Shown: one piece after another, positions 20,376-28,440 of the stretch
Layout of the letters: each line of letters opens with the position of its first letter
How positions within the stretch are numbered: the stretch's first letter is position 1
NCBI RefSeq assembly: GCF_027594865.1
Contig: NZ_CP089391.1
Span: forward strand, 1,208,501 to 1,272,500
Length of the DNA stretch: 64,000 bases
Direction of reading: 5' to 3'
Source of the DNA: Bradyrhizobium xenonodulans
GTDB lineage: Bacteria; Pseudomonadota; Alphaproteobacteria; Rhizobiales; Xanthobacteraceae
The notes under the pieces: generated by a model
Seen by the model: only the letters and a program-made list of their open reading frames with translations
Databases searched by the model: none
Told to the model about the DNA's origin: nothing
Translations under genes and position numbers: made by a program

Positions 20376-20606
20376 TCACGCCGCCGGCGGCGAGCCCTCG
20401 TCGTCCACGGCCGCCCGATGCGGCTTGAGGATGTCGAGATGGATCCCGCCGCAATCGGTGCAGCGCATGGTCCAGTACTCGCATCCGGCGCGGCCGCCGA
20501 TCACGCGCAGCACGCTGAGCTCGCCGTCGCATTCGGGGCATTCCGACAGCACATCGCGGCTGTAAATCCGCGGCCGCGATGCGTTGTCGAATTCGATGAC
20601 TGACAT
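20376..20606 (-). CDS. Small zinc-ribbon-like protein (76 aa)
   Basis: 76 residues with a strong GGGGGGA ribosome site. Two CxxC-type knuckles are visible ('ECPECDGEL' and 'MRCTDCGGIHLDI'), plus a fifth Cys, consistent with a rubredoxin-like zinc ribbon of about 35 residues. The ends are probably disordered. It lies 47 bases after the 75-residue gene on the same strand, so the two likely share a transcript. Such small ribbons often contact nucleic acids or proteins; no specific role can be assigned. Confidence 0.7.
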   Translation of the reverse strand: MSVIEFDNASRPRIYSRDVLSECPECDGELSVLRVIGGRAGCEYWTMRCTDCGGIHLDILKPHRAAVDDEGSPPAA

Positions 20607-20653
20607 GACCGGTCCCCCCTGTTCCGCGCCGCCTGTCCTGAAGTCCCGCTCGC

Positions 20654-20881
20654 TTATTCGTCGTCGCTGTCGTCGGCCCGTCGGCGGAAGCGATCGATGT
20701 GGTGTTTGGCATCGCGGATCGCCGCGTCGCGGTCGGGCCAGGCGAAGCCGACTTCCATGGCCGGAAACAGCACGCCGTCGATGGCAACCGGGCTGAAATC
20801 GGCACGGCGGATGCGGGCGTGCCAGAGGCCTTTGCCGGCCTCGAAGGATTCAATGTCAAAGCCGTCGTAGAGGGTCGTCAT
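20654..20881 (-). CDS. Small acidic/aromatic hypothetical protein (75 aa)
   Basis: 75 residues from ATG 20881; the frame runs far upstream only as antisense read-through. The sequence 'YDGFDIESFEAGKGLWHARIRRAD' followed by 'FPAMEVGFAWPDRDAAIRDAKHHIDRF' looks like the HicB-like beta-strand/helix fold: three strands, then an amphipathic helix with 'A...DAK..ID'. It ends in an acidic 'DDSDDE'. It is the first gene of a two-gene unit with the zinc-ribbon protein. The HicB resemblance is structural guesswork, and no HicA partner is adjacent. Confidence 0.6.
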   Translation of the reverse strand: MTTLYDGFDIESFEAGKGLWHARIRRADFSPVAIDGVLFPAMEVGFAWPDRDAAIRDAKHHIDRFRRRADDSDDE

Positions 20882-20985
20882 TCTTGTCGGTCCCACGTTT
20901 CTTTTCGGAGGGTCAGGGGACCATGTTTGCGGATTTCTGGATGTGAAGCCGTTCACAACTCGCCGGGCTTTTTTGCCCGTCGGGT

Positions 20986-21900
20986 TCAGTTCCGCCCGGC
21001 GCTGCGGCCGGTTCGCCTGACGGGGCGGGCCGGTTCCGAGGCCGCGCGCATGATCCAGCGGCGGAACGCGGCGAAGTCGCGCTGCTCGGTCTGGAAGCTG
21101 CGATAGAGCAGGTACCAGCGCATGCCCTTGGGAACCGAGAGATCGAACGGCGCGACCAGCCGGCCGGCGGCGAGGTCGTCGTCGATATAGGGCCGGATGC
21201 CCATCGCGATGCCGAGCCCGTCGGCGGCGGCCTGGAGCGCCTGACCATAGAACTGGAACTCCGGCCCGCGCGCATTGATGCGCGTCAGGCTCGCGGCCTT
21301 GAGCCAGATCGGCCAGTCCTCCGGCGAATGCGCGACGCGGATCAGGCTGGGTCCCCTGAGGTCGGCCGGACGCTTCAACGAGGCGGCGAGGCGAGGCACG
21401 CAGACCGGGGTGAGGTCGCCGGCGAACAGCGGCTCGGCGACGAGTCCCGGCCAGTCGCCGGTGCCGAGCTTGATGCCGCAGCTCCAGTCCTCGCCGAACG
21501 GCACCGACGCGCCGCCGGTGGTGAAGCGCACCTCGATGTCGGGCTCCTCGCTGCGAAACTCCGAGAGCCGCGGGATCAACCAGCGCATCGCAAACGTATG
21601 CCCGACGCCGATGGTCAGCACGCGCACGCCGGAGGGCGCCGTCACTTGCGCCGTGAGGCTCGCCAGCGCATCGAAGATCGGCGTCAGCCCGCCTTGATAG
21701 GCGCGGCCGGCCTGCGTCAGCACGAGCTTGTTGGCCTTGCGCTCGAACAGCGCGACGCCGAGCCGCTGTTCGAGCAGATGCACCATGCGGCTGACGGCGG
21801 CCGCCGACACGCTCAGCTCGAGCCCGGCCGCAGCAAAGCTGCCGGTCCGCGCCGCCGCCTCGAATGCCTTGATGCCGTTGAGAAACAGCAGCCGCCGCAA
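20986..21900 (-). CDS. LysR-family transcriptional regulator (GcvA-like)
   Basis: 304 residues if translation starts at TTG 21900, which has TGAGGG 8 bases upstream and gives the family's normal length. The N-terminal winged HTH is clear ('LNGIKAFEAAARTGSFAAAGLELSVSAAAVSRMVHLLEQRLGVALFER', residues about 6-55). The effector-binding domain follows, with 'LTIGVGHTFAMRWLIPRL' typical of the GcvA/AmpR branch. It is divergent from the TSUP transporter gene at 22166, a usual LysR arrangement, so it may control that transporter. A palindromic repeat lies between the two. The C-terminus is Arg-rich. Confidence 0.88.
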   Translation of the reverse strand: MRRLLFLNGIKAFEAAARTGSFAAAGLELSVSAAAVSRMVHLLEQRLGVALFERKANKLVLTQAGRAYQGGLTPIFDALASLTAQVTAPSGVRVLTIGVGHTFAMRWLIPRLSEFRSEEPDIEVRFTTGGASVPFGEDWSCGIKLGTGDWPGLVAEPLFAGDLTPVCVPRLAASLKRPADLRGPSLIRVAHSPEDWPIWLKAASLTRINARGPEFQFYGQALQAAADGLGIAMGIRPYIDDDLAAGRLVAPFDLSVPKGMRWYLLYRSFQTEQRDFAAFRRWIMRAASEPARPVRRTGRSAGRN

Positions 21901-21982
21901 ATGCCCGACCCTCAGGAAAGCTGATGCCAGGCCAAGATAACTCAGTTTGCGCGAGGGGAGCAAGCGGGGCACGTTCTCCTTC

Positions 21983-22120
21983 GCCTCTCCCAGCGTGCGG
22001 GGAGAGGCCGACACGCGCAGCGTGGCGGGTGAGGGGGAGTCTGCGCGAGTCCGGCTGCCACCGTGATTGCTGAAGCAGCCCCTCACCCCACCCGCTCCCC
22101 GCAAGAACGGGGCGAGGGAG
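21983..22120. repeat. Intergenic palindromic repeat, family 'CCTCTCCC...GGGGAGAGG...GGGTGAGGGG'
   Basis: Two hairpin modules, cctctccc / ggggagagg and ctccccgc-aag-gggcgaggg, with ggtgaggggg and cccctcaccc as outer arms. Relatives are at 34531-34702, 37544-37587 and 61305-61379. It occupies the divergent region between the LysR gene and the TSUP gene. Confidence 0.75.
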
Positions 22121-22165
22121 TGCAGGCAGTTCGCGTCCCTTACCGTCCCACAGGAGAATCCCCTC

Positions 22166-22945
22166 GTGACGCCCATCATGATCGCTGCCCTTGGATTGCT
22201 GATGGTCGCCACCGCGTTCCTGTCGGGGCTGTTCGGCATGGCGGGCGGGCTGATCCTGATCGGCGTGCTCCTGGCGCTGATGCCGCTGCCGACCGCGATG
22301 GTGCTGCATGCGATCACGCAGATGGCGTCCAATGGCTGGCGCGCGTTCCTGTGGCGCGCGCATATCCGCTGGCGGCCGGTCGCGAACTATATGGTCGGCG
22401 CTGCCGTCGCGCTGGCGGCCTGGTCGCTCACCCGCTACGTGCCGGACAAGCCGATGGCGCTGCTGCTGCTCGGCGTCACCCCGTTCATGGCGCGGCTGCT
22501 GCCGTCAGGCATTAAGCCGGATCCCGACCGTCTCTGGCAGGGCACCGTCTACGGCACGATCTGCATGGGCCTGATGCTGATGACCGGCGTGTCCGGCCCG
22601 CTGCTCGACACCTTCTTCCTCGGCGGCGATTTCGGCCGGCGCGAGAAGGTCGCGACCAAGGCGATGTGCCAGCTCGTCAGCCATTTCACCAAGCTGATCT
22701 ATTTCGGCGGCATCATCGACCAGGCGGCAACGCTCGATCCCGTGCTTGCAGGCGTCGCGATCGCAGCCTCGATGCTCGGCACGACGCTGGCGCGGCGCAT
22801 CCTCGAAGCCATGACCGACCAGCAATTCGTGGCCTGGTCGAACAAGCTGATCACCACCATCGCCTGCTACTACATCGCCTATGGCGGCTGGCTCATGGTT
22901 CGCACGCCGGTCCTGGCCGCCTTCGACAAGGGAGGTTTGCAATGA
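22166..22945 (+). CDS. TSUP-family transporter (TauE/SafE-like)
   Basis: 259 residues from GTG 22166, preceded by CAGGAGA at 8 bases; an ATG four codons later is the alternative. About seven to eight membrane helices are visible, with the family's 'GLFGMAGGLILIGVLL' in the first helix and 'GVSGPLLDTFFLGG' at the half-way repeat. TauE/SafE proteins move sulfite, sulfoacetate or other small organosulfur or carboxylate anions across the inner membrane. It faces a LysR regulator and its stop overlaps the start of the next gene (ATGA), which implies translational coupling. Confidence 0.88.
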   Translation: MTPIMIAALGLLMVATAFLSGLFGMAGGLILIGVLLALMPLPTAMVLHAITQMASNGWRAFLWRAHIRWRPVANYMVGAAVALAAWSLTRYVPDKPMALLLLGVTPFMARLLPSGIKPDPDRLWQGTVYGTICMGLMLMTGVSGPLLDTFFLGGDFGRREKVATKAMCQLVSHFTKLIYFGGIIDQAATLDPVLAGVAIAASMLGTTLARRILEAMTDQQFVAWSNKLITTIACYYIAYGGWLMVRTPVLAAFDKGGLQ

Positions 22946-23172
22946 GCGAGACTGCCGATCCGCTGGTGCTGGATTTCGTCGAATGGGTCGCGCGCGAGCC
23001 GCGCGCCTATGCCGAGGTGATTTCGACCTGGAAGACCTCGTGCCCGCGCCTCACCATCTGGGAAGACGCTGCCGAGCGCGGTTACGTCGCCCGCGAGACG
23101 CTGCCCGGCATCGGGCTGGTCATCGCGGTGACGGAAGGCGGCGAGAGGCTGCTGCGCACCAACGGGCGGTGA
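22942..23172 (+). CDS. Small hypothetical protein coupled to the TSUP transporter (76 aa)
   Basis: 76 residues. Its ATG overlaps the TSUP stop codon (ATGA), and GGAGG lies 7-8 bases upstream inside that gene. The sequence has no membrane segment and reads as a small alpha/beta or winged-helix domain ('DFVEWVAREPRAYAEVISTWKTSCPRLTIWEDAAERGYVAR', then 'IAVTEGGERLLRTNG'). The last part resembles the wing of small winged-HTH proteins. A role tied to the transporter or its substrate is inferred from the coupling only. Confidence 0.75.
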   Translation: MSETADPLVLDFVEWVAREPRAYAEVISTWKTSCPRLTIWEDAAERGYVARETLPGIGLVIAVTEGGERLLRTNGR

Positions 23173-23199
23173 CCTGCGCTCATCTCGCTGTGGAACAGA

Positions 23200-24024
23200 T
23201 CAGAACTTGTAGGCGAGGCCGAGGCGCCCGATGTCACTGCGCAGCTTGGTCGAGACGTTGAATGTCGCGGTGGCTGCGTTACCGGTCGTGACCAGAGCGG
23301 AGGTCGAGACGGAGCCGAGGTCCACATGCAGATATTCGCCGCTCACGATCCAGTGCGGCGTGATTGCATAGTCGATGCCGGCGCCGACGGTCCAGCCGAC
23401 CCGGGTCTGGCTGACCGTGGCTGCCTCGAATTCGAAACCGGCTCCGAGTGGGGAGAACCCGACATAGTTGTTCGAATACCTGACGTCGCCGATGGCGACA
23501 CCGCCGGTGGCGTAGAACAGCGCCTTGTCGACTGCATAGCCGACCCGGGGGCGAATGGTGGCGAGCCAGTTGGTCGAAACGCTGGTCGAGAAGGCCGCGG
23601 TGCCGGCGGGGAAGGTCAGGAACGGACTGCCTGATGTCGCCGCCGTCCTGGCGAAATGGAACCACGAAATGTCGCCTTCGATGCCGGCGACGAAGCTGCC
23701 CCATTGCTGATTGTAGCCCGCCTTGGCGCCGACGATCGCGTTGGTCGCCGACAGGCCGGGCGAACCGATGGCAGTCAGTCCGGGGATGTCGGCGGGAAAA
23801 TAGAGCGGGGCCGCGCCATTGACGGCGCTGAGCCCCGTATCAGCCTTCGTCCAACCCGCACCGGCGGTACCGCCGATATAAAAGCCCGTCCAGCTGAACG
23901 GAGCGATCGCCGGCGGGGCCTTGTAGATCGGAGCTCGCATGTCCGCAGCCGATGCTGCGGTAACCGACGCCATCCCGCCCATGGCAGCCAGAACCGCGAG
24001 CCGCGAAAAGCCAAGTCGTGCCAT
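23200..24024 (-). CDS. Omp31/RopB-like outer-membrane beta-barrel protein
   Basis: 274 residues. The signal peptide is clear (cleavage after 'ASA-ADMRAP') and is followed by the family hallmark 'YKAPPAIAPFSWTGFYIGGTAGAGW'. Eight barrel strands are plausible, and the protein ends 'LRSDIGRLGLAYKF' with the terminal Phe recognised by the BAM machinery. These abundant small porin-like proteins stabilise the outer membrane of rhizobia and Brucella. It is preceded by GGAGC at 7 bases and transcribed alone. Two relatives lie at 47089 and 48088. Confidence 0.92.
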   Translation of the reverse strand: MARLGFSRLAVLAAMGGMASVTAASAADMRAPIYKAPPAIAPFSWTGFYIGGTAGAGWTKADTGLSAVNGAAPLYFPADIPGLTAIGSPGLSATNAIVGAKAGYNQQWGSFVAGIEGDISWFHFARTAATSGSPFLTFPAGTAAFSTSVSTNWLATIRPRVGYAVDKALFYATGGVAIGDVRYSNNYVGFSPLGAGFEFEAATVSQTRVGWTVGAGIDYAITPHWIVSGEYLHVDLGSVSTSALVTTGNAATATFNVSTKLRSDIGRLGLAYKF

Positions 24025-24170
24025 GGGGAAGCTCCAAACGATAAATCTAAATCTTGGGCTTTCATACCAAGTCTCTCGCTCGCTGCGTGTACCTCGAATG
24101 CCACATCGCGCCTGAAGCGAGGCGCTCGTGGCGACGCGGAGAGGGGCGTGACCGTGCTTATGACGACATC

Positions 24171-24286
24171 GTCATTGCGAGCGTTAGCGAAGCAATCCAG
24201 AATGTCGCCGCGGAAGCAGTCTGGATTGCATCGCGGAGCCTGTGATCGGGCCGCGCTTCGCGCGGACCCGTTGGCTCGCAATGACG
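24171..24286. repeat. Intergenic repeat, family 'GTCATTGCGAGCG...GCAATCCAGA...TCTGGATTGC...CTCGCAATGAC'
   Basis: Outer arms gtcattgcgag / ctcgcaatgac, with inner arms gcaatccaga / tctggattgc and a cgcgcttcgcgcg loop. Its right end runs into the reading frame of the next gene, so the ATG at 24281 lies inside the repeat. A remnant (tcgcaatgacgg) is near 56740. Confidence 0.85.
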
Positions 24287-25003
24287 GAATATGCGGAGAC
24301 GCCTTTGTCGCTCAAACTCTACGAACTCGTCGGCACCGACGCTTCGCGCCCGTTCAGCCCGTATTGCTGGCGCACGCGGATGGCGCTGGCGCATAAGGGG
24401 CTGGCGGCGGAATCGCTGCCCTGGCGCTTCACCGAGAAGAGCACGCTTCAACCGCATGGCTCGGAGAAGGTCCCGGTGCTCCTGCACAACGACAGGCCGG
24501 TGGCCGATTCCTGGGCGATCGCGACCTATCTCGAAGACAATTTTGCGGACCGGCCGTCGCTGTTCGGCGGCGAGGGCGGCCGCGCCATGGCGCGCATGAT
24601 CAATGCCTTCGGCGACATCGCGATCGTCGGCGGCATCTTCCCGCTGATCGTCGCCGACATTCCGAACAATCTCGCCGAGGTCGATGCCGCCTATTTCCGC
24701 CAGTCGCGCGAGGCGCGCTTCGGCGGCAAGACGCTCGAGGAGCTGATGGCGAGCCGCGACACCGGCGTCGTCGCGTTCCGCAAGTCGCTGGAGGTGATGC
24801 GGCAGACGTTGAAGAGACAGCCCTTCATCGGCGGCGCTGCGCCGAACTATGCCGACTACATCGTGTTCGGCGGCTTTCAGTGGGCGCGCGTGACGAGCCC
24901 GTTCAGGCTGCTGGAAAGCGATGATCCCGTTTATGCGTGGCGCGAAAAACTGCTCGACGCGTTCGACGGCATGGCGCGCAAGTCGCCGGGTCATGCGGTG
25001 TAG
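24281..25003 (+). CDS. Glutathione S-transferase-like protein (1)
   Basis: 240 residues if started at ATG 24281. That ATG is part of a palindromic repeat and has no ribosome site; TTG 24305, with GGAG 6 bases upstream, gives 'MSLKLYELVGTD' and is the better start (232 residues). The N-terminal thioredoxin-fold domain contains 'SRPFSPYCWRTRMALAHKGL' and the glutathione-contact motif 'KVPVLLHNDRPVADSWAIATYLE' (cis-Pro after KV). The helical C-terminal domain follows. GSTs conjugate or reduce toxic electrophiles. Substrate unknown, monocistronic. Confidence 0.85.
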   Translation: MTEYAETPLSLKLYELVGTDASRPFSPYCWRTRMALAHKGLAAESLPWRFTEKSTLQPHGSEKVPVLLHNDRPVADSWAIATYLEDNFADRPSLFGGEGGRAMARMINAFGDIAIVGGIFPLIVADIPNNLAEVDAAYFRQSREARFGGKTLEELMASRDTGVVAFRKSLEVMRQTLKRQPFIGGAAPNYADYIVFGGFQWARVTSPFRLLESDDPVYAWREKLLDAFDGMARKSPGHAV

Positions 25004-25021
25004 GGCACGATCTTGCCCCAC

Positions 25022-25150
25022 TGTCGTCCCTGCGAACGCAGGGACCCATACCGCGTGATCTATCGGTTGCGGATGGTCGAAGTACCGATCGGCGAGTCTT
25101 CGCCAAACCGCTCCCTGTGGTTATGGGTCCCCGCGTTCGCGGGAACGACA
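25022..25150. repeat. Intergenic repeat, family 'TGTCGTCCCTGCGAACGCAGGGACCCATA...TGGGTCCCCGCGTTCGCGGGAACGACA'
   Basis: Outer arms tgtcgtccc / gggaacgaca, with gggacccata and tatgggtccc-type inner arms. Each half also folds on itself (ctgcgaacgcag, cgcgttcgcg). It lies between convergent genes. Confidence 0.82.
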
Positions 25151-25176
25151 GTGAGAATGTAGCTACGCTCTCCCGC

Positions 25177-25383
25177 TTAACGGGCAGCAGCGCTGGCCGC
25201 TTCCGCCGCCTTGCGCAGACACTCCCGGCACAAGCAATCCTCACCTTTGACCGGCATCGGCAGGCGCGCTGTTTCCTCAGCGCACCAGCACTTGCCCGAG
25301 AGGTCGCAGCCGAACTCGGTGCCGCAGCGGGAACAGGCGAGGCGGCGCGCTTCCTGCAATGGAAACTCTTTCGAATTTGTCAT
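25177..25383 (-). CDS. Cysteine-rich CWC family protein
   Basis: 68 residues with eight Cys. The pattern 'CSRCGTEFGC.....KCWC' followed by 'DCLCRECL' is that of the Cys_rich_CWC family, small putative zinc-binding proteins whose role is not established. The start at 25383 has a weak ribosome site. It is divergent from the DUF1800 gene, with about 115 bases between. Length is normal for the family. Confidence 0.82.
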   Translation of the reverse strand: MTNSKEFPLQEARRLACSRCGTEFGCDLSGKCWCAEETARLPMPVKGEDCLCRECLRKAAEAASAAAR

Positions 25384-25498
25384 GATCTTTGCCGAAGCTT
25401 CGCCGTCATTTTAATGTCGGGTTCATGTCCCGCCGCCGTATATTATGCGGCATGCGTGAGATCGGAAAGCGCTTCAGGACGGCGCGAAGGACAAATCG

Positions 25499-27055
25499 AT
25501 GGCCCGCGATTCGCAAGCCGCCCTCGTCGCACTCAACCGTTTTGGCTTCGGCGCCCGCGGCGGCGCGTCCGGCGATCTCGTCAACGCCGCCTCCGATCCG
25601 CGCGGTTTTGTGAAGGCGGAACTGGCGCGCCCCAACGGCGTGCTGCTTGAGGCGCCCGGCCTGCAGTCGACGCCGCAGCTCGGTCAGGCCGTGTTCGCCT
25701 ATCAGGACCAGGTCAAGCAGGCGCGCGAGGCCGCGAAGGCGGCTGCGCCCACGGAGCCGCCGCAACAGGCGCCAACCGATCAGAAGCCGGGCTTGCGCCG
25801 CAATCTTTCGCTGAATGCGGTCGCCACCGGGATCGCCGGCCAGATGAGCGATGCGAAGCCGGCGGACAACGCGGCCAAGCCGGATACGATGCAGCCGGGC
25901 GCATCCGCGCCGCCTGCCGCGAAGCCCGCGCCGCAACCACTCAACGTGATCCAGAAAACGTTTCGCGCCGAGGCGCTGGCGCGGCTGCAGCGCGCGACGC
26001 TGGTCGAGTGCGGCTTCACCGAGCGGCTGGTCGTGTTCTGGTCCAACCATTTCTGCATCTCCGCCAGCAAGGGCGAGCTGGCGCGGATCTGGGCCGGCGC
26101 ATTCGAGCGCGAGGCGATCAGGCCGCATGTGCTCGGGCGCTTCGCCGACATGCTGAAAGCGGTCGAGCAGCATCCGGCGATGCTGTTCTTCCTCGACAAC
26201 CAGCAATCGCTCGGACCGGATTCGCGCGCGGGCCAGAACCGCAAGCGCGGGCTCAACGAAAATCTCGCGCGCGAGATCATGGAGCTGCACACGCTCGGCG
26301 TCGGCGGCGGTTACACGCAGGAGGACGTCACTTCGCTCGCGCGCATCATCACGGGCTGGACCTTTGCCGGCCGGCAAGGCCAGCTCGGCACGCCCGGCTC
26401 CTTCGCGTTCAACGCCAACGCGCACCAGCCCGGGCCGCAAACGCTGCTCGGCAAGACCTATGAGGCGACCGGCCTTGCGCAGGGCGAGGCCGCGCTCGCC
26501 GACATCGCGCGCCATCCGTCGACCGCGAATTTCGTCGCCGCCAAATTCGCCCGCCATTTCGTCGCCGACGATCCGCCGCCGGCGCTGGTGGCGCGGTTGC
26601 GCGATGTCTTCGTCAAGACCGACGGGGACCTCAAGGCCATGGCGATGGCGCTCGTCGATTCCGACGAAGCGTGGAAGGCGCCGCTGACCAAGATGCGCTC
26701 GCCCTACGACTTCCTGGTCGCGAGCGGCCGGCTGCTCGCGCGCGTGCCGGAGGATCCCGGCGCCTACATCAACAATCTCAATCTGCTCGGCCAGCCGCTG
26801 TGGACGCCGGCCGGCCCCAATGGTTTTCCCGACACCAGCGCCGCCTGGGCTGCGCCTGAAGGTATGAAACTGAGGCTCGACATCGCCGCGCAGATGGGCG
26901 CGCGGCTCGGGCCCAACATCGATCCGCTCGACTTGCTGGAGTTTGCCGCTGCGGATGCGGCCTCGATCGAAACGCGCAGAACCATCGAGCGCGCGGAGTC
27001 GCGGCAGCAGGCGCTGGCGCTGCTGCTGATGTCGCCGGAAATGCAGAGGAGATGA
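25499..27055 (+). CDS. DUF1800 family protein
   Basis: 518 residues from ATG 25499 with an AAGGA site 7 bases away. It opens 'ALVALNRFGFGARGG', the family signature, then has a low-complexity Pro/Ala/Lys insert (residues about 75-140). The conserved core is visible in 'RLVVFWSNHFCIS', 'RKRGLNENLAREIMELHTLGV', 'YTQEDV..LARIITGWTF' and 'FVAAKFARHFVADDPP'. DUF1800 proteins are nearly always encoded with a DUF1501 protein and are thought to be exported, with unknown function. No signal peptide is seen here. The next gene starts within or just after its stop. Confidence 0.93.
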   Translation: MARDSQAALVALNRFGFGARGGASGDLVNAASDPRGFVKAELARPNGVLLEAPGLQSTPQLGQAVFAYQDQVKQAREAAKAAAPTEPPQQAPTDQKPGLRRNLSLNAVATGIAGQMSDAKPADNAAKPDTMQPGASAPPAAKPAPQPLNVIQKTFRAEALARLQRATLVECGFTERLVVFWSNHFCISASKGELARIWAGAFEREAIRPHVLGRFADMLKAVEQHPAMLFFLDNQQSLGPDSRAGQNRKRGLNENLAREIMELHTLGVGGGYTQEDVTSLARIITGWTFAGRQGQLGTPGSFAFNANAHQPGPQTLLGKTYEATGLAQGEAALADIARHPSTANFVAAKFARHFVADDPPPALVARLRDVFVKTDGDLKAMAMALVDSDEAWKAPLTKMRSPYDFLVASGRLLARVPEDPGAYINNLNLLGQPLWTPAGPNGFPDTSAAWAAPEGMKLRLDIAAQMGARLGPNIDPLDLLEFAAADAASIETRRTIERAESRQQALALLLMSPEMQRR

Positions 27056-27057
27056 TC

Positions 27058-28275
27058 ATGATCGACTGCGTCGAGAGCCGGCTCCTCACCTCGCGCCGCA
27101 GCCTGCTGCTCGGCGGCGCCGTCTTTGCGGCCTGGGCCTATTTGCCGAAATTCGCGCACGCGGCCGATGGGCGCGACCCGCGCCTGATCGTGGTGATTCT
27201 GCGCGGCGCGCTCGACGGGCTTTCAACGGTCGCCCCGGTCGGCGATCCCGACTATGCCGGCCTGCATGGCTCGATCGCGCTCGCCGCCGACGGCGCTCAT
27301 CCCGCGATCATGCTCGACAGTTTCTTCGCGCTGCATCCTTCGATGCCGGAGTTCGCGCGCATGTACCGCGATCAGCATGCCGCGGTGATCCATGCGGTGG
27401 CGACGCCCTATCGCGACCGTTCGCATTTCGACGGCCAGGACGTGCTCGAAAGCGGCTATGCCGGCCCCGGCCGCGTGCAGTCCGGCTGGCTCAACCGCGC
27501 GCTGGAGGCGCTGCCGCGCGGCGAGCGCGTATCGAGCGGGCTTGCGGTCGGCCCGACCACGCCACTGGTGCTGCGCGGCAATGCGCCGACCGTCGGCTGG
27601 GCGCCGGTCGCGCTGCCGCAGGCCGATGACGACACCGCGATGCGTCTGGTCGATCTCTACCGTCACCGCGATCCGGTGCTGGCATCCGTGCTGTCGCAGG
27701 GCCTTCAGTTAGAGAAGGCCGCGAGCGGCGACGACATGAAGCCGAAGCCCGGCAATCAGGTCGCACAGATGCGCCAGGTCGCGCGCGGCGCGGCAAAGCT
27801 GATGGCGGCCGATGACGGCCCGCGCATTGCCGCGCTCGCCTTCGACGGCTGGGACACGCACGCCAATGAAGGCGGCCCGGTCGGGCGTCTCGCCTTCCTG
27901 CTCGGCGGCCTCGACGGCGCGCTCGCCGAATTCGAAAGCGGCTTGGGGGATCGCTGGCGCGATACCGTGGTCGTCGTCGCGACCGAGTTCGGCCGCACCG
28001 CGCGCATCAACGGCACCGACGGCACCGATCACGGCACCGGCACGATCGCGCTGCTCGCCGGCGGCGCCGTGAAGGGCGGCCGCGTCATCTCGGACTGGCC
28101 GGGCCTCAAGCTCGCCAACCTCCATGAGGCCCGCGACCTCAAGCCGACAACGGATCTGCGTTCGGTGATCAAGGGCGTGCTGCAAGGCCAGTTCGGCTTG
28201 TCCGATCGCGTGCTCGCGGAGACGGTGTTCCCGGACAGCGCAGCAGCGCGGCCGATGAAGGGGCTGGTGGCTTAA
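27058..28275 (+). CDS. DUF1501 family Tat-exported protein
   Basis: 405 residues from ATG 27058, chosen because AGAGGAG lies 6 bases upstream; an ATG at 27052 overlaps the previous stop but has no spacing. The N-terminus has a twin-arginine motif ('SRRSLLLGG') and a hydrophobic stretch ending 'FAHA', so it is probably exported folded by Tat. DUF1501 belongs to the alkaline phosphatase/sulfatase-like fold; 'VVILRGALDGLS', 'FDGWDTHAN' and 'ATEFGRTARINGTDGTDHG' carry the Asp/His ligands expected for a metal site. It forms a two-gene operon with DUF1800; substrate unknown. Confidence 0.93.
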   Translation: MIDCVESRLLTSRRSLLLGGAVFAAWAYLPKFAHAADGRDPRLIVVILRGALDGLSTVAPVGDPDYAGLHGSIALAADGAHPAIMLDSFFALHPSMPEFARMYRDQHAAVIHAVATPYRDRSHFDGQDVLESGYAGPGRVQSGWLNRALEALPRGERVSSGLAVGPTTPLVLRGNAPTVGWAPVALPQADDDTAMRLVDLYRHRDPVLASVLSQGLQLEKAASGDDMKPKPGNQVAQMRQVARGAAKLMAADDGPRIAALAFDGWDTHANEGGPVGRLAFLLGGLDGALAEFESGLGDRWRDTVVVVATEFGRTARINGTDGTDHGTGTIALLAGGAVKGGRVISDWPGLKLANLHEARDLKPTTDLRSVIKGVLQGQFGLSDRVLAETVFPDSAAARPMKGLVA

Positions 28276-28288
28276 CCCAAAAAACTCC

Positions 28289-28406
28289 GTCATTCCCGGG
28301 CGCGCGTAGCGCGAGCTAGGATGCGCAATTGCGCATCCGAGAATCCATACTCCCGATCGTGGCTATGGATTCCGGGCCCGCGCCTTGCGGCGCGTCCCGG
28401 AATGAC
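28289..28406. repeat. Intergenic repeat, family 'CGTCATTCCCGGGCGCGCG...GAATCCATA...TATGGATTC...GGAATGACG'
   Basis: Outer arms gtcattcccggg / cccggaatgac, with inner arms gaatccata / tatggattc and a perfect gatgcgcaattgcgcatc palindrome. A half copy is at 17288-17350. Confidence 0.85.
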
Positions 28407-28440
28407 GACATGATGGGCCAAGCATCAGGAGACCACCCGC

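Noticed and set aside
17871..20603. A 910-codon plus-strand frame covering uvrB, and similar long frames antisense to the ABC transporter (1447-3105), groEL (6754-8709), lldP (3047-4864) and serA (51845-53728).
   Set aside because: All lie opposite confidently assigned genes. Their translations are rich in Arg, Ala, Asp, His and Gln with no domain structure, as expected from GC-rich third positions on the other strand.
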